Positions 18,476 through 26,568 of a DNA stretch of 64,000 nucleotides are shown here, piece by piece. The DNA comes from Renibacterium sp. (lineage in GTDB: Bacteria > Actinomycetota > Actinomycetes > Actinomycetales > Micrococcaceae): contig JAFOLH010000005.1 in the NCBI GenBank assembly GCA_017419405.1, forward strand, positions 1 through 64,000, written 5' to 3'. The number at the start of each line of letters is the position of its first letter. Position 1 is the stretch's first letter. A program made the translations under genes and the position numbers. Below the pieces are notes generated by a model that was given only the letters and a program-made list of their open reading frames with translations, ran no database searches and was not told the DNA's origin.

Positions 18476-18510
18476 CTTCGCGCGAGTACCCGGTGGGTAC
18501 TCGCGCGAAG
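18476..18510. terminator. Terminator after crgA
   Basis: Perfect 16-bp stem (18476-18491 with 18495-18510) and a 3-nt loop between convergent crgA and the accessory genes. On the minus strand it is followed by GTGTTTTAAGG, so it may work both ways. Confidence 0.75.
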
Positions 18511-18545
18511 CATGAGCGGGCCTGGCAGCGTAACGCTACCGGAGT

Positions 18546-18606
18546 CTACTGATCGGTGTTCGCCGTGACCACGACATCGCAGCACCCATCAGCAGGCGCC
18601 TCCCGG
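18546..18606 (-). pseudogene. Remnant of a phospholipase C 3' end
   Basis: On the minus strand these bases read ...ADGCCDVVVTANTDQ-stop, matching the end of the phospholipase encoded at 20628-22811 (GGYYDVVVTANTGTG). Seventeen bases around GTCGTGGTCACGGCGAA are identical, with a similar spaced pattern on each side. No other part of such a gene is present, so this looks like a leftover from a duplication or deletion. Confidence 0.4.
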
Positions 18607-18651
18607 GCCCAGGCTCCGGAACCCGCACGGGACGACGGGTGGCCCGATCGA

Positions 18652-18954
18652 TCAGCCCTGGAGGTTGAACATCTTCGATACGGCGCCGATCGACTCGAAA
18701 CCGTAGTTCGAGTGGCCCACCGGAATGCGGCCATCGATGGCTTCGATCACCTTGGCCGTCGCAACCGGGCCGAAAGCGCCACAGAGATCGAGCAATTGGA
18801 CGCCGTCCTTGACCAGTTTGACTGCCGCCGCCGGTCCGTCCGCCGGGCTGCTGACCCCGACCAGGATCGAACGGAAGTCATCGCGCTCGATGATCGTCTC
18901 TTCGCCGTTCAGCCCGGGTGCTACGAAAATGAATCCGTAAGTCATAGAAGCCAT
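18652..18954 (-). CDS. DUF6506 family protein (copy A)
   Basis: A 100-residue soluble protein of the DUF6506 type: TYGFIFVAPGLNGEETIIE at the N-terminus, then VQLLDLCGAFGPV and VIEAIDGRIPVGHSNYG. It is a close paralogue of the protein at 20027-20323, with the core motif (VQLLDLCGAFGPV..AKVIEAIDGRIPVGH) nearly identical. Function is unknown. A conserved Cys in DLCGAFG and a His in PVGH are candidate functional residues. GGGGG lies upstream of the ATG. The two copies flank an NmrA-type gene on the same strand. Confidence 0.75.
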   Translation of the reverse strand: MASMTYGFIFVAPGLNGEETIIERDDFRSILVGVSSPADGPAAAVKLVKDGVQLLDLCGAFGPVATAKVIEAIDGRIPVGHSNYGFESIGAVSKMFNLQG

Positions 18955-19081
18955 GTTGTTCCCCCTTTTTCAGTCAACGCCGCACCGGCGCTGATCGGAT
19001 GTTTTTGTTTTTGCCTGCTCATTGAGCTTCGGCACTGCCGCCGCATTCGACATCGGCAGAGGTTTGTCGGGCCAAACCCGA

Positions 19082-19903
19082 CTACTTCCAAACCCCAGTC
19101 GCGGCGACTTGGCGCGCATACTCGTCGAAGCTGATCGCCTCGCGGCCCAAGACCTCAGGAATCGAATCGCTGACCACCGCATTCTCACCGCTCTGCATGA
19201 GTTTGAGGAGATCGCCGAAAATGTCCGCGACGAAATCCGGGTAGCCGATGCCCAGCAGTTCCTGCCGGTAGGCTTCCATGGTCAAGTTCTCGAAGACCAC
19301 GGGCTTTCCGGAAGCCTTGGCGAGCTTTGCGGCCACTTCCGAATAGGTCAATGCCTCCGGACCGGTGAGCGGGTAGGTCTTGGCAGCATGACCGTCTTCC
19401 AGCAACGCGGCAACCGCTACCGCGGCGATGTCGTTGACGTCGACGAGGGCTTCCCGGGCGTCACCGATCGGCAAAGCCAATCGACCAGTCGGAACCGCCG
19501 ACTGCCAGTAGTCCTCATCGAAGTTCTGGTAGAAGTTGGTCGGGTGCAGAATCGTCCAAGACAGCGAGCTCTTCTTGAGCGCTTCCTCCATGGCCAACAT
19601 CGGCGCCTCCCACAGGTACCCCTTGCCAGTTCCACGAGCGGACAACAAGACCGCCCGCTTCACCCCGGCCTTTTCCGCGGCGGCGATGAAGTCCTTTGCG
19701 GGTCCGGGCTCGTCCGGCGCAACGATGTACACGCCGTAAGCGCCGTCGAGCGCCGACTGCCAGGTCTGCGGATCATTCCACTCGAACGGCAGCTCGGCAG
19801 AACGGGCCGCGCGGACCACTTCGCCACGCGCCCGCAGCTGCTCCACCACGCGGCGGCCGGTCTTCCCGGTAGCGCCGAGGACCAAATACTCTTTCTTTTC
19901 CAT
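19082..19903 (-). CDS. NmrA-type NAD(P)-binding protein (copy 1)
   Basis: A 273-residue atypical short-chain dehydrogenase: Rossmann motif YLVLGATGKTGRRVV at the N-terminus, an LSSL/SSLSWTILHPTNFYQNF stretch in the middle and LTGPEALTYSEVA near the end. Similar proteins act as NAD(P)H-quinone oxidoreductases (QorB-like) or redox sensors; they lack the usual SDR Tyr-Lys pair. The ATG at 19903 is chosen because AGGAAAGG precedes it; the frame is open a little further. Two paralogues lie at 31753-32580 and 32719-33543. Confidence 0.82.
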   Translation of the reverse strand: MEKKEYLVLGATGKTGRRVVEQLRARGEVVRAARSAELPFEWNDPQTWQSALDGAYGVYIVAPDEPGPAKDFIAAAEKAGVKRAVLLSARGTGKGYLWEAPMLAMEEALKKSSLSWTILHPTNFYQNFDEDYWQSAVPTGRLALPIGDAREALVDVNDIAAVAVAALLEDGHAAKTYPLTGPEALTYSEVAAKLAKASGKPVVFENLTMEAYRQELLGIGYPDFVADIFGDLLKLMQSGENAVVSDSIPEVLGREAISFDEYARQVAATGVWK

Positions 19904-20026
19904 CTGTATTGCCTTTCCTGGCCTGCCCTGCGGCAGACTCGAATCAATGCGCCTCGCCGACCTTTGCTCCTGCACTGGCCGACCGGGCGCTAAATCGCAG
20001 CTGGGGCCATCCCCAGTCGATGCCGG

Positions 20027-20323
20027 CTACTCGTCGAGTGCGAGCACTGCAGCACTTGAGCCGATCCCGTAGCTCGCGTGGCCCACTGGAATGCGACCGT
20101 CGATGGCTTCAATGACCTTTGCGGCTTCCACCGGTCCGAAAGCACCGCAGAGGTCGAGCAACTGGACGCCGTCCTCGACCATTTTGAGCGCGACCTTCGG
20201 CGCGTCTGCGGTGTCACTGACGCCCACCGTGAATTGCTTGAAGTCCCCGTGCTCGATAACGGTCTCCTGGCCGGTCAAACCAGGTCCGATGAAAATGAAG
20301 CCGTAGCGCCTGAACTTTGCCAT
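20027..20323 (-). CDS. DUF6506 family protein (copy B)
   Basis: A 98-residue paralogue of the protein at 18652-18954, sharing GFIF..PGL.G.ET.IE, VQLLDLCGAFGPV and IPVGHASYG. It is the first gene of a same-strand series with NmrA copy 1 and DUF6506 copy A, separated by gaps of about 120 nt. AAGGGGAAATC precedes the ATG. Function unknown; association with redox-type genes is the only clue. Confidence 0.75.
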   Translation of the reverse strand: MAKFRRYGFIFIGPGLTGQETVIEHGDFKQFTVGVSDTADAPKVALKMVEDGVQLLDLCGAFGPVEAAKVIEAIDGRIPVGHASYGIGSSAAVLALDE

Positions 20324-20372
20324 GATTTCCCCTTGCTGCCGGTTTCCGGACCATAGTTCCGTCCAGAAATGC

Positions 20373-20435
20373 TTTCGTACGATTTTCGTCGTACAAACAA
20401 CTATACGTCATAGTGTTTCTAAATATAAGTACAGT
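20373..20435 (-). promoter_or_regulatory. Operator-rich promoter of the DUF6506/NmrA unit
   Basis: An unusually AT-rich stretch with two inverted repeats: GTACGA-N6-TCGTAC at 20377-20394 and ACTAT-N5-ATAGT at 20400-20414. At 20422-20432 it carries AATATAAGTAC, identical to 36373-36383 in the HxlR-controlled intergenic region. Likely a repressor-bound promoter. Confidence 0.5.
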
Positions 20436-20521
20436 CTTTCGAGAGTGATACAGACATAATTGTCCGTATTTGGAGTCAACCGCAACCGCGGAAGCCTCGG
20501 CGTCCCTCGTCGGCTTAAACG

Positions 20522-20555
20522 CCAGCGCGAGTGCACACGTGTGCACTCGCGCTGG
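20522..20555. terminator. Perfect 34-bp palindrome after the phospholipase gene
   Basis: Bases 20522-20538 are the exact reverse complement of 20539-20555, centred on CACGTG. It lies about 70 bp past the phospholipase stop on the minus strand and before the DUF6506 promoter, so it is best read as a terminator without a T run. Confidence 0.6.
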
Positions 20556-20627
20556 GGAGGGAAGGGAACGGCGAGGGGAGGGGCTAGCGAGGGGAGGGAA
20601 AGTGGAGAGCTTTGGCCTCCGTCGAGC

Positions 20628-22811
20628 TCAGCCGGCGTAACCGGCGAAGCGGTAGCGGAATCCGGTACCGGTATTCGCCGTGACCACGACGTCGTAATAG
20701 CCGCCGGCCAGCGTCCAGTCCACGGTTTTGCTGGAATTCGCCGGCACCCAGGAGTCTTCCTTGCGGTCGACGAAATCATTCGCGGCCAAGCTGAACCGCA
20801 CCCCTGCCGAGCCGGTGTTGCCGAGCGTCAAACGCAGCCCGCCGCCGGGCAGCAATTCCGCGCTCACGGCGGGCAGCCCGAGATCCGTGTGGCTGCCCGA
20901 AATCACGGTTCCGGCGAACCGCCGGAGGAACCGGTCCGGCCCGTAGATGCTGAAATCGTAGCGGCCATCATGGCTCGCCGCCTGCCATTGGTAACTGCGC
21001 GCTTTGCCCTTGGCCACGTCGAACGGCGTGATCTGGAACGGCAGATAGGCATTCGGGTAGACGCCCATGGAGACCGCCGTCGAACCGTCATTGGACAGCG
21101 TCGCCTCGACCACGCCGGTGCTCCGGTCCACCCGGACATTCGCGTTCTGCGCGTACGGAATCGGCCGACGGCGCTTACTGCCGGGTTCCTGGGCCGGCAG
21201 TTTCTGTTCTCCGGCCGCCGGCGCCTTGACCCGGGGTTTGCCGTTGTCCGCATCGGCGGCAGCCAGCAATGGCGCGGTATCCGGCAGCTTCGGAAGGCTG
21301 AAGTCCGGATTCGCGAAGTCGAAGCAACTGGTCAGATCACCGCAGATGGACCGGCGCCAGGCCGAAATGTTCTTGTCCTTGACGCCGCTCCAGGCCTCCA
21401 TGAAACGGATCACCGAAGTGTGGTCGAAGACCTGCGAATTGACCCAGCCGCCGCGGCTCCACGGCGAAACCACGGTCATCGGCACCCGCACGCCGAGGCC
21501 GATCGGCAGCCCCTCGACGAATTCATTGACCGTTCCCGGCTCCGGTGTAGCCGGCACCACGTGATCGAAGTAGCCGTCGTTTTCGTCGAAGTTGAGCAAC
21601 AGCACGGTGTTCCGCCAGGTCTGTTCGTTGCTCAAAATCGCCTGCACCACCGCATTCGTGAAATGCGCGCCGTAGTCCGGGCTGGCCGCCGGGTGTTCGC
21701 TCCAGCCGTACGGCGCCACCACGTAGCTGACCTCCGGGAGCGTGCCCGCAGCGCAGTCGGCGCCGAAATCGCGCAGCAGGTAATTCACGTCCAGGCCTTT
21801 GCCGGAATCCGGCTTCCAACCGTCGTGCAGGCCGCCGTGCTCGGCGAGCTGGCGCTGCTTCGGATCCTTCGAGGCCAGCGCATCGTGATAGGCCTGGAAG
21901 AGCCAGAGCGGGTTGTCGCCGTAGTCGCCAACATAGGGGTGCGAACCGGAGTCGCCGACCTCGTCATTGGCGTAGGTCTTCCAGGTCTTGCCCGCCTTTT
22001 CCAGCTCCTCGCCGTACGTGCCCCAGGAGTACACCGGATTGTAGTCGGCGGGATTGCTGTTCGCCGGGCCGCCTTTGCCGCCTTCGGCATTGATCGTGCC
22101 GGACCACTGGTAGAGCCGGTTCGGCGTGGTGGGGCCGGTGACCGAACAGTGGTAGTGGTCGCAGATCGTGAAAGCATCGGCGACCGCGTAGTGGTAGGGC
22201 AGGTCATCCCGGGTGAAATAGCCCATGGTCTGCGGGGACTTGGCGTCGATCCAGCGGTTCCAGGCACCCTTGTTCGAAGCCGAATGGCCACCGGACCAGG
22301 AGTGGTCCAGTCCGTCGGCGTTCTGCGCATTGAACTTGGCCGAATCCATGTGGAAAGGCAAAACCGCGCCGCCGTCGCTGCGCGAGCTGGAAGGCTGCTG
22401 GAAAACGGTTCCGCCCGGATACGAGCCCGACGGCGGCAACTCCAGGGCCTGCTTGTCGCTGAACCCGCGGATTCCCGCCATGCTGCCGTAATAGTGGTCG
22501 AACGACCGGTTTTCCTGCATCAGCACCACGATGTGCTTGACGTCCTTGATGGTTCCGGTGAGCGGCGCTGCACTCGGATTCGCAGCGCTTGCCGGTGCGG
22601 CCTGGCGCAGTGCCTGCACCCCGGTCACACCGGCGGCGATGGCGGCTGCGCCGAGCGCCAAGGCGGCCCGGCGGCTCAGTCCGGCCGGTACCGTCGAAGC
22701 ATGCTTCAACTGCGGTGCCAGGGGCGGGGCCGCGAGTTGTTCGGCGGTTGGCAATCGGTTTTCCGGCCAGCTGATCTCGGGGCTGCCGTGTTCGGGCTTT
22801 TTGGTGCTCAT
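20628..22811 (-). CDS. plcC: Secreted phosphocholine-type phospholipase C
   Basis: A 727-residue protein. A Tat-type signal (LSRRAALALGAAAIAAGVTG, about residues 45-65) precedes a phosphoesterase domain with IVVLMQENRSFDHYYG, HCSVTGPTTPNRLY, DENDGYFDHVVP and FDHTSVIRFME. Two C-terminal beta domains of the DUF756 type (about 540-720) complete the plan of non-haemolytic, phosphatidylcholine-cleaving phospholipases C. The likely role is release of phosphate and diacylglycerol from phospholipids outside the cell. It follows the phosphodiesterase-like gene by 13 nt on the same strand. Confidence 0.88.
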   Translation of the reverse strand: MSTKKPEHGSPEISWPENRLPTAEQLAAPPLAPQLKHASTVPAGLSRRAALALGAAAIAAGVTGVQALRQAAPASAANPSAAPLTGTIKDVKHIVVLMQENRSFDHYYGSMAGIRGFSDKQALELPPSGSYPGGTVFQQPSSSRSDGGAVLPFHMDSAKFNAQNADGLDHSWSGGHSASNKGAWNRWIDAKSPQTMGYFTRDDLPYHYAVADAFTICDHYHCSVTGPTTPNRLYQWSGTINAEGGKGGPANSNPADYNPVYSWGTYGEELEKAGKTWKTYANDEVGDSGSHPYVGDYGDNPLWLFQAYHDALASKDPKQRQLAEHGGLHDGWKPDSGKGLDVNYLLRDFGADCAAGTLPEVSYVVAPYGWSEHPAASPDYGAHFTNAVVQAILSNEQTWRNTVLLLNFDENDGYFDHVVPATPEPGTVNEFVEGLPIGLGVRVPMTVVSPWSRGGWVNSQVFDHTSVIRFMEAWSGVKDKNISAWRRSICGDLTSCFDFANPDFSLPKLPDTAPLLAAADADNGKPRVKAPAAGEQKLPAQEPGSKRRRPIPYAQNANVRVDRSTGVVEATLSNDGSTAVSMGVYPNAYLPFQITPFDVAKGKARSYQWQAASHDGRYDFSIYGPDRFLRRFAGTVISGSHTDLGLPAVSAELLPGGGLRLTLGNTGSAGVRFSLAANDFVDRKEDSWVPANSSKTVDWTLAGGYYDVVVTANTGTGFRYRFAGYAG

Positions 22812-22824
22812 GATTGGGTGCTTT

Positions 22825-24978
22825 CTACTTGCGGCCGGCGGAGCGGCGGAATCTGGCGGGGAAATTTCCTTTGGCGATCAATACCGTGCCGCCCAGGGTG
22901 ATCAGGACGACTGCGGCGACCAGCCACAGCCAGGCCTCCGCACCGGTGAAAGCGAGGGCGTCGGCATCCGGCTGGGCGAGGCGGTCGGCGGTCGTAGAGC
23001 CATCCGGCCGGCTGCCCGGTACAGCACCTGCGGAACCACTGCCAGGGTCTCCGGTGCTGGGGTCCCCGGTACCGGGATTCCCAGTACCGGGATTCCCGGT
23101 TTCCGGCACGGCCGACAACTCGAAACTGGCCACGACCGCAGCGTGGTCGGAAATCCAGGAATTGGCCAACACGTCCGGTTGCGGTTTCGGGAACCCGTCG
23201 ACGAGCACATGCGCCTCGAGCGGCTTGAGCGCTCCCGCAGCGAACACGTAATCGGTGCGGTCCGGAATCGCCGTGGGGCCGGTTGCATTGTTGGTGTTGC
23301 CCGGCTGGGCCTGCGGATCCGGGTTCAGCGCCCGGAAGGCGTCGTGCAGTCCGGCTCCGGAAAGCTGCTCCGGAACCGGCCAGGCAACTGCGCCGGCCGA
23401 ACACCGGTTGGCGGCTGCAGTCCAATCGGCGCCGCTGGGCGAGGCCAACGAGCCGAACACTATCGTCGGCGTCTTGGCCGAAATGTCCGAGGCCAGAACC
23501 TTGGCCAGCGCTTGGGCTTGGGCAAAGCGCTTGGTGCTCTTCTCCCGCTGCAGCAGAACGTCCGGGCCGGGCGCGTCCGGCGCGCAAGCAGCTGCCGGGC
23601 CGTAATCCGCCGAGTCCAGCGCCGCAGACCACAGCGAAACCGTGCGGTCACCGACCTGCACGCTGGCGTGGATCGCGGGCAGGTCAGCGGCCGCGGCGCT
23701 GCTCGCCGCCGAGGCCGCGGGCTGCTGATCGGCACTGGTCTGCATCGGGTACCGGCTGAGCAGCGCATTCCCGGCCCGGTCCTCACTGGACTGCCAGGAA
23801 GCCGCTGCGGTGTTCCCGGCGAGCCGGGCAGCCAGCTTGGCGGCCAGGCCCGACGAGTCTTGCAGGCCCACCACGTCGAATCGGTTGAGCAGCACCGTTT
23901 TGGCCAACTTTTCCACCGGGTTGTTGACGTGGCCTCCGCCGTTCCAAGCATTCAGGCTCGCGGTTTTGAGCGTCACGGCACCTCGGCCCACTGGAACATC
24001 GACCAGCAATCTCGCCTTGGCCCCGGCGGGATCCGTTGCGGCGACCTCGATCCGGTAGGGCTCGTCGCGGGCCTCGGGGGCGGTGCCAGTGATCACCCCG
24101 TCCGGGCCCAGGGACAACCAATCGTCACCCCCGGTCTTGCTCAGCACGGGAGCGGCGGGCGGCCGGTCGTCGGTACCGAACCACAGTCCGCTCACTGGAA
24201 CGGATACCTTGGAACCGGGTACCGAAGTCGCCGTGGTGAAGGCATCGGTCACCCAGTGCGGACCACGCGGACCGCCGTCGTACGGGGGTTGGGGTTTGAG
24301 CTGGAAGGTGACCGGCGGGGCAAGCCAGGAATATCCGTCGTCGAACAGGAAGTAGGCGGCGATGTCGCGGCTGTCCCGCAAAGCGCCGGAAGGAATCGTG
24401 ATCGTGCCGGACGCCTCCGGGGCACGTAGCCAGGTGGTGGACCCGGAATGGTATTTCTGGTCGCTCGGCCCGCCGCTGGGCGGGTCGTACAGGCCGATCC
24501 AGTTCATCGGGTTCGGCCGGTCCGTGCGGTAGCTGAAGCTGAGCCCGTCGCCTTGGCTGGGCGCCGGATTGGTCAGCACCAGGCTTCCGTTGGCACCGGC
24601 GTAGGTCAGCCGGAAAGTGATCGGCGGGGCAAGCCAGGTGTAACCGTCCTTGGCCAGGAAGTACGCGGCGATGTCGTGCCCGGCGGTGAGTTTCGCACTG
24701 CTCAGGCTCAGGCTTCCGGAAGCCTTCGGCGCACGGTCCCAGGTGCTCGACGGCGCGTGGTACTTCTGGTCGCTTGGGCCCTTGCCCGGATCGTCGTAGA
24801 GCGCGATCCAATTCAGTGCATCCGGCAGCCCGGTGCGGTAGTTGAAGGTCAGCGTGTCGCCGACGACAGCCGCCTGGTTCTGCAATGAAAAGCTCCCGGC
24901 CGGCTCGGCATGCACTGGCTGCAGCACAGCCAGCATCGTGACGAAAACCGCGACCAAGACGGCGACGAGGCGACGCAT
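22825..24978 (-). CDS. Wall-anchored endonuclease/exonuclease/phosphatase-like protein
   Basis: A 717-residue protein: signal peptide (MRRLVAVLVAVFVTMLAV), two tandem beta domains (about 27-235, each with NWIxLYD, GPSDQKYH and YxWLAPP), an Ig-like domain, an EEP-fold domain (about 330-620) and an LAFTG signal (22942-22956) with membrane helix and basic tail. EEP landmarks are SLNAW, VVGLQD, LSRYP, DRTDYVF and SDHAAV. The usual GDFN is replaced by GSLA and the usual metal-binding Glu of GLQE by Asp, so activity is doubtful. The ATG at 24978 is chosen because GGGAG precedes it; an upstream ATG at 24996 would disrupt the signal peptide. Co-transcribed with the phospholipase; anchored presumably by the sortase E in this window. 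Confidence 0.78.
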   Translation of the reverse strand: MRRLVAVLVAVFVTMLAVLQPVHAEPAGSFSLQNQAAVVGDTLTFNYRTGLPDALNWIALYDDPGKGPSDQKYHAPSSTWDRAPKASGSLSLSSAKLTAGHDIAAYFLAKDGYTWLAPPITFRLTYAGANGSLVLTNPAPSQGDGLSFSYRTDRPNPMNWIGLYDPPSGGPSDQKYHSGSTTWLRAPEASGTITIPSGALRDSRDIAAYFLFDDGYSWLAPPVTFQLKPQPPYDGGPRGPHWVTDAFTTATSVPGSKVSVPVSGLWFGTDDRPPAAPVLSKTGGDDWLSLGPDGVITGTAPEARDEPYRIEVAATDPAGAKARLLVDVPVGRGAVTLKTASLNAWNGGGHVNNPVEKLAKTVLLNRFDVVGLQDSSGLAAKLAARLAGNTAAASWQSSEDRAGNALLSRYPMQTSADQQPAASAASSAAAADLPAIHASVQVGDRTVSLWSAALDSADYGPAAACAPDAPGPDVLLQREKSTKRFAQAQALAKVLASDISAKTPTIVFGSLASPSGADWTAAANRCSAGAVAWPVPEQLSGAGLHDAFRALNPDPQAQPGNTNNATGPTAIPDRTDYVFAAGALKPLEAHVLVDGFPKPQPDVLANSWISDHAAVVASFELSAVPETGNPGTGNPGTGDPSTGDPGSGSAGAVPGSRPDGSTTADRLAQPDADALAFTGAEAWLWLVAAVVLITLGGTVLIAKGNFPARFRRSAGRK

Positions 24979-25306
24979 CAGCAACTCCCAAATCATTCGA
25001 CGGTGAACAGATTTGAATCAAGTACAGACAAAACAATCACATTAACTCAAAGCTGAAGCAACCGTCGCGGCGAAAAAGTGTTCAGATCACCTGAATATGT
25101 CTATACAAGTGTGATCATCCGAGTTGAATATACGCAGGGTTGCTGCGAGCCAATTGGACATGTTCATCTACATTCCGCTTATTCACGCGGTTTTCTCGGC
25201 ACACCACTTGTAGAGATTCACGCTGATTTCACCCTGGATTAATCTAGTTGCCAACGGCACCTTGTTTTCTGCCCACCCGGACCGCCACCGAGGCGGGCAA
25301 AAACAG
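24979..25306 (-). promoter_or_regulatory. AT-rich upstream region of the phosphodiesterase-phospholipase unit
   Basis: About 330 bp without a gene, clearly richer in A and T than its surroundings. It holds an inverted repeat TTCAG-N5-CTGAA at 25081-25095 and, on the minus strand close to the start codon, GTTCACCGTCG, which resembles one PhoP-box half. I see no second adjoining half, so phosphate control is only a possibility. Confidence 0.35.
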
Positions 25307-25344
25307 CAGTGTCCCGCCGAGCCCAGTTGCTCGGCGGGACACTG
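25307..25344 (-). terminator. Terminator after the old-yellow-enzyme gene
   Basis: Perfect 15-bp stem (25307-25321 with 25330-25344), 8-nt loop, followed on the minus strand by CTGTTTTTG. It lies 25 bp past the stop codon. Confidence 0.85.
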
Positions 25345-25369
25345 CGGTCAGCTGCGGGCGAGTCGCGGC

Positions 25370-26434
25370 CTAGGAAACCAAAGCCGGGTAATCGATGTAG
25401 CCGCGCTCCGCACCGGCGAAGAAGGTCGCCGGATCGGCTGCATTGAGCGGGCCGCCGACTTTCAGCCGATCGGCCAGATCGGGGTTCGACAAGGCCAGCT
25501 GGCCCACTGATTCCAGGTCGGCCAACCCCGCCGAGACATCGGCGCCCACCTCGGCCGCGTCGCGTCCGGGCCGGTTGACGATCAAAGCCTGCGGCCAGTT
25601 CGCCCGGACCCAGGACAACAATTCCTGGTCACCGATATGCATCAGGTGCAGATAAGCCAAACCGAGCGGAGCCAGTTCGCCGACCAGATGCCGGTAGGTG
25701 TCCGCGTAATCCGGGCCCTCCACCGTGCCGCCGGCGCCGTTGTTCGGCGAAAGCCTGATGCCGACCCGGTCCCCGCCGATTTCCTCGGCTGCGGCTTTGG
25801 CGATCTCGACGATCAGCCGGGCGCGGTTTTCGACGCTGCCGCCATAGGAATCGCTGCGCAGATTGGTGTTCGGCGACAGGAACTGGTGCAGCAAGTAGCC
25901 GTTGGCGGAGTGCAGTTCGATGCCATCCGCCCCGGCAGCGACCGCCGATCGCGCTGCGGTCCGGAATTCTTCCACGATGCGGGGGATTTCATCGGTCGCC
26001 AACTCGCGCGGAGTCGGGATTTCCTGCGGTCCATTGGCGGTGTTCATCTCGTGGACTTCGGGGTTCACCGCAGAAGGAGCCACTGGCAGAGTGCCGTCCT
26101 GGGTATTGTCCGGATGGCTGATCCGACCAGCATGCATCACCTGGATGAACAGCGCACTGCCTTCGGCGTGCACCGCGTCCGCGACCTTGGACCAACCGGC
26201 GATCTGCGCATCGTTGTAAATGCCGGGGGTGAGCATGTAGCCCTGGCCTTCCGCGGAGGGCTGAGTGCCTTCGGTGATCAACAGGCCCAAACCGGAACGC
26301 TGCCGGTAATAATCCACCATGAGGTCGGTCGGCACTCCGCCGACGGTCGCCCGGTTCCGTGTCATCGGTGCCATCGCCAGGCGGTTCTTCAACTCAACCT
26401 GCCCCAAAACGAATGAATCCCATACCGTGGTCAT
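25370..26434 (-). CDS. Old yellow enzyme family alkene reductase
   Basis: A 354-residue FMN oxidoreductase. Motifs include LKNRLAMAPMTRNRA at the N-terminus, the substrate-anchoring His/Asn pair in ELHSANGYLLHQFL, DSYGGSVENRARL, and the C-terminal FMN loop FAGAERGYIDYP. Enzymes of this family reduce activated C=C bonds of enones, quinones and nitro compounds with NAD(P)H. The ATG at 26434 is used because AAGGAAG precedes it. It stands alone between two terminators; the wider block is rich in electrophile-handling genes. Confidence 0.9.
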   Translation of the reverse strand: MTTVWDSFVLGQVELKNRLAMAPMTRNRATVGGVPTDLMVDYYRQRSGLGLLITEGTQPSAEGQGYMLTPGIYNDAQIAGWSKVADAVHAEGSALFIQVMHAGRISHPDNTQDGTLPVAPSAVNPEVHEMNTANGPQEIPTPRELATDEIPRIVEEFRTAARSAVAAGADGIELHSANGYLLHQFLSPNTNLRSDSYGGSVENRARLIVEIAKAAAEEIGGDRVGIRLSPNNGAGGTVEGPDYADTYRHLVGELAPLGLAYLHLMHIGDQELLSWVRANWPQALIVNRPGRDAAEVGADVSAGLADLESVGQLALSNPDLADRLKVGGPLNAADPATFFAGAERGYIDYPALVS

Positions 26435-26483
26435 CTGCTGCTTCCTTGCCTCGTCTGCCAATAAATGCGTTTGCATCCATCGG

Positions 26484-26505
26484 AAACTCCGGCCGGCCGG
26501 AGTTT
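26484..26505. terminator. 22-bp palindrome after the P-type ATPase gene
   Basis: A perfect palindrome centred on GGCCGGCC, 64 bp past the ATPase stop and 50 bp upstream of the old-yellow-enzyme start, both on the minus strand. It is probably a terminator; an operator for the downstream gene is also possible. Confidence 0.45.
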
Positions 26506-26568
26506 GTTCCACGCGGGACGAATTCCCAGGCAGCACCCAGATTCAGCCGGGTCGACCGGCGCCCGGAG

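Noticed and set aside
20528-20550. A bHLH/CACGTG-type or recombinase site in the 34-bp palindrome
   Set aside because: Its place just after a stop codon and its long GC-rich stem are better explained as a terminator.
20460-22901. Long plus-strand open frame opposite the phospholipase gene
   Set aside because: Arg/His/Gly-rich shadow of the real gene; the minus-strand protein has clear motifs and a signal peptide.
22531-24429. Long plus-strand open frame opposite the EEP-like gene
   Set aside because: Antisense shadow with no recognisable domain.
24979-25306. Firm PHO-box assignment for the phospholipase unit
   Set aside because: Only one GTTCACC-like half is visible and it sits next to the start codon; a proper box needs adjoining 11-bp repeats.
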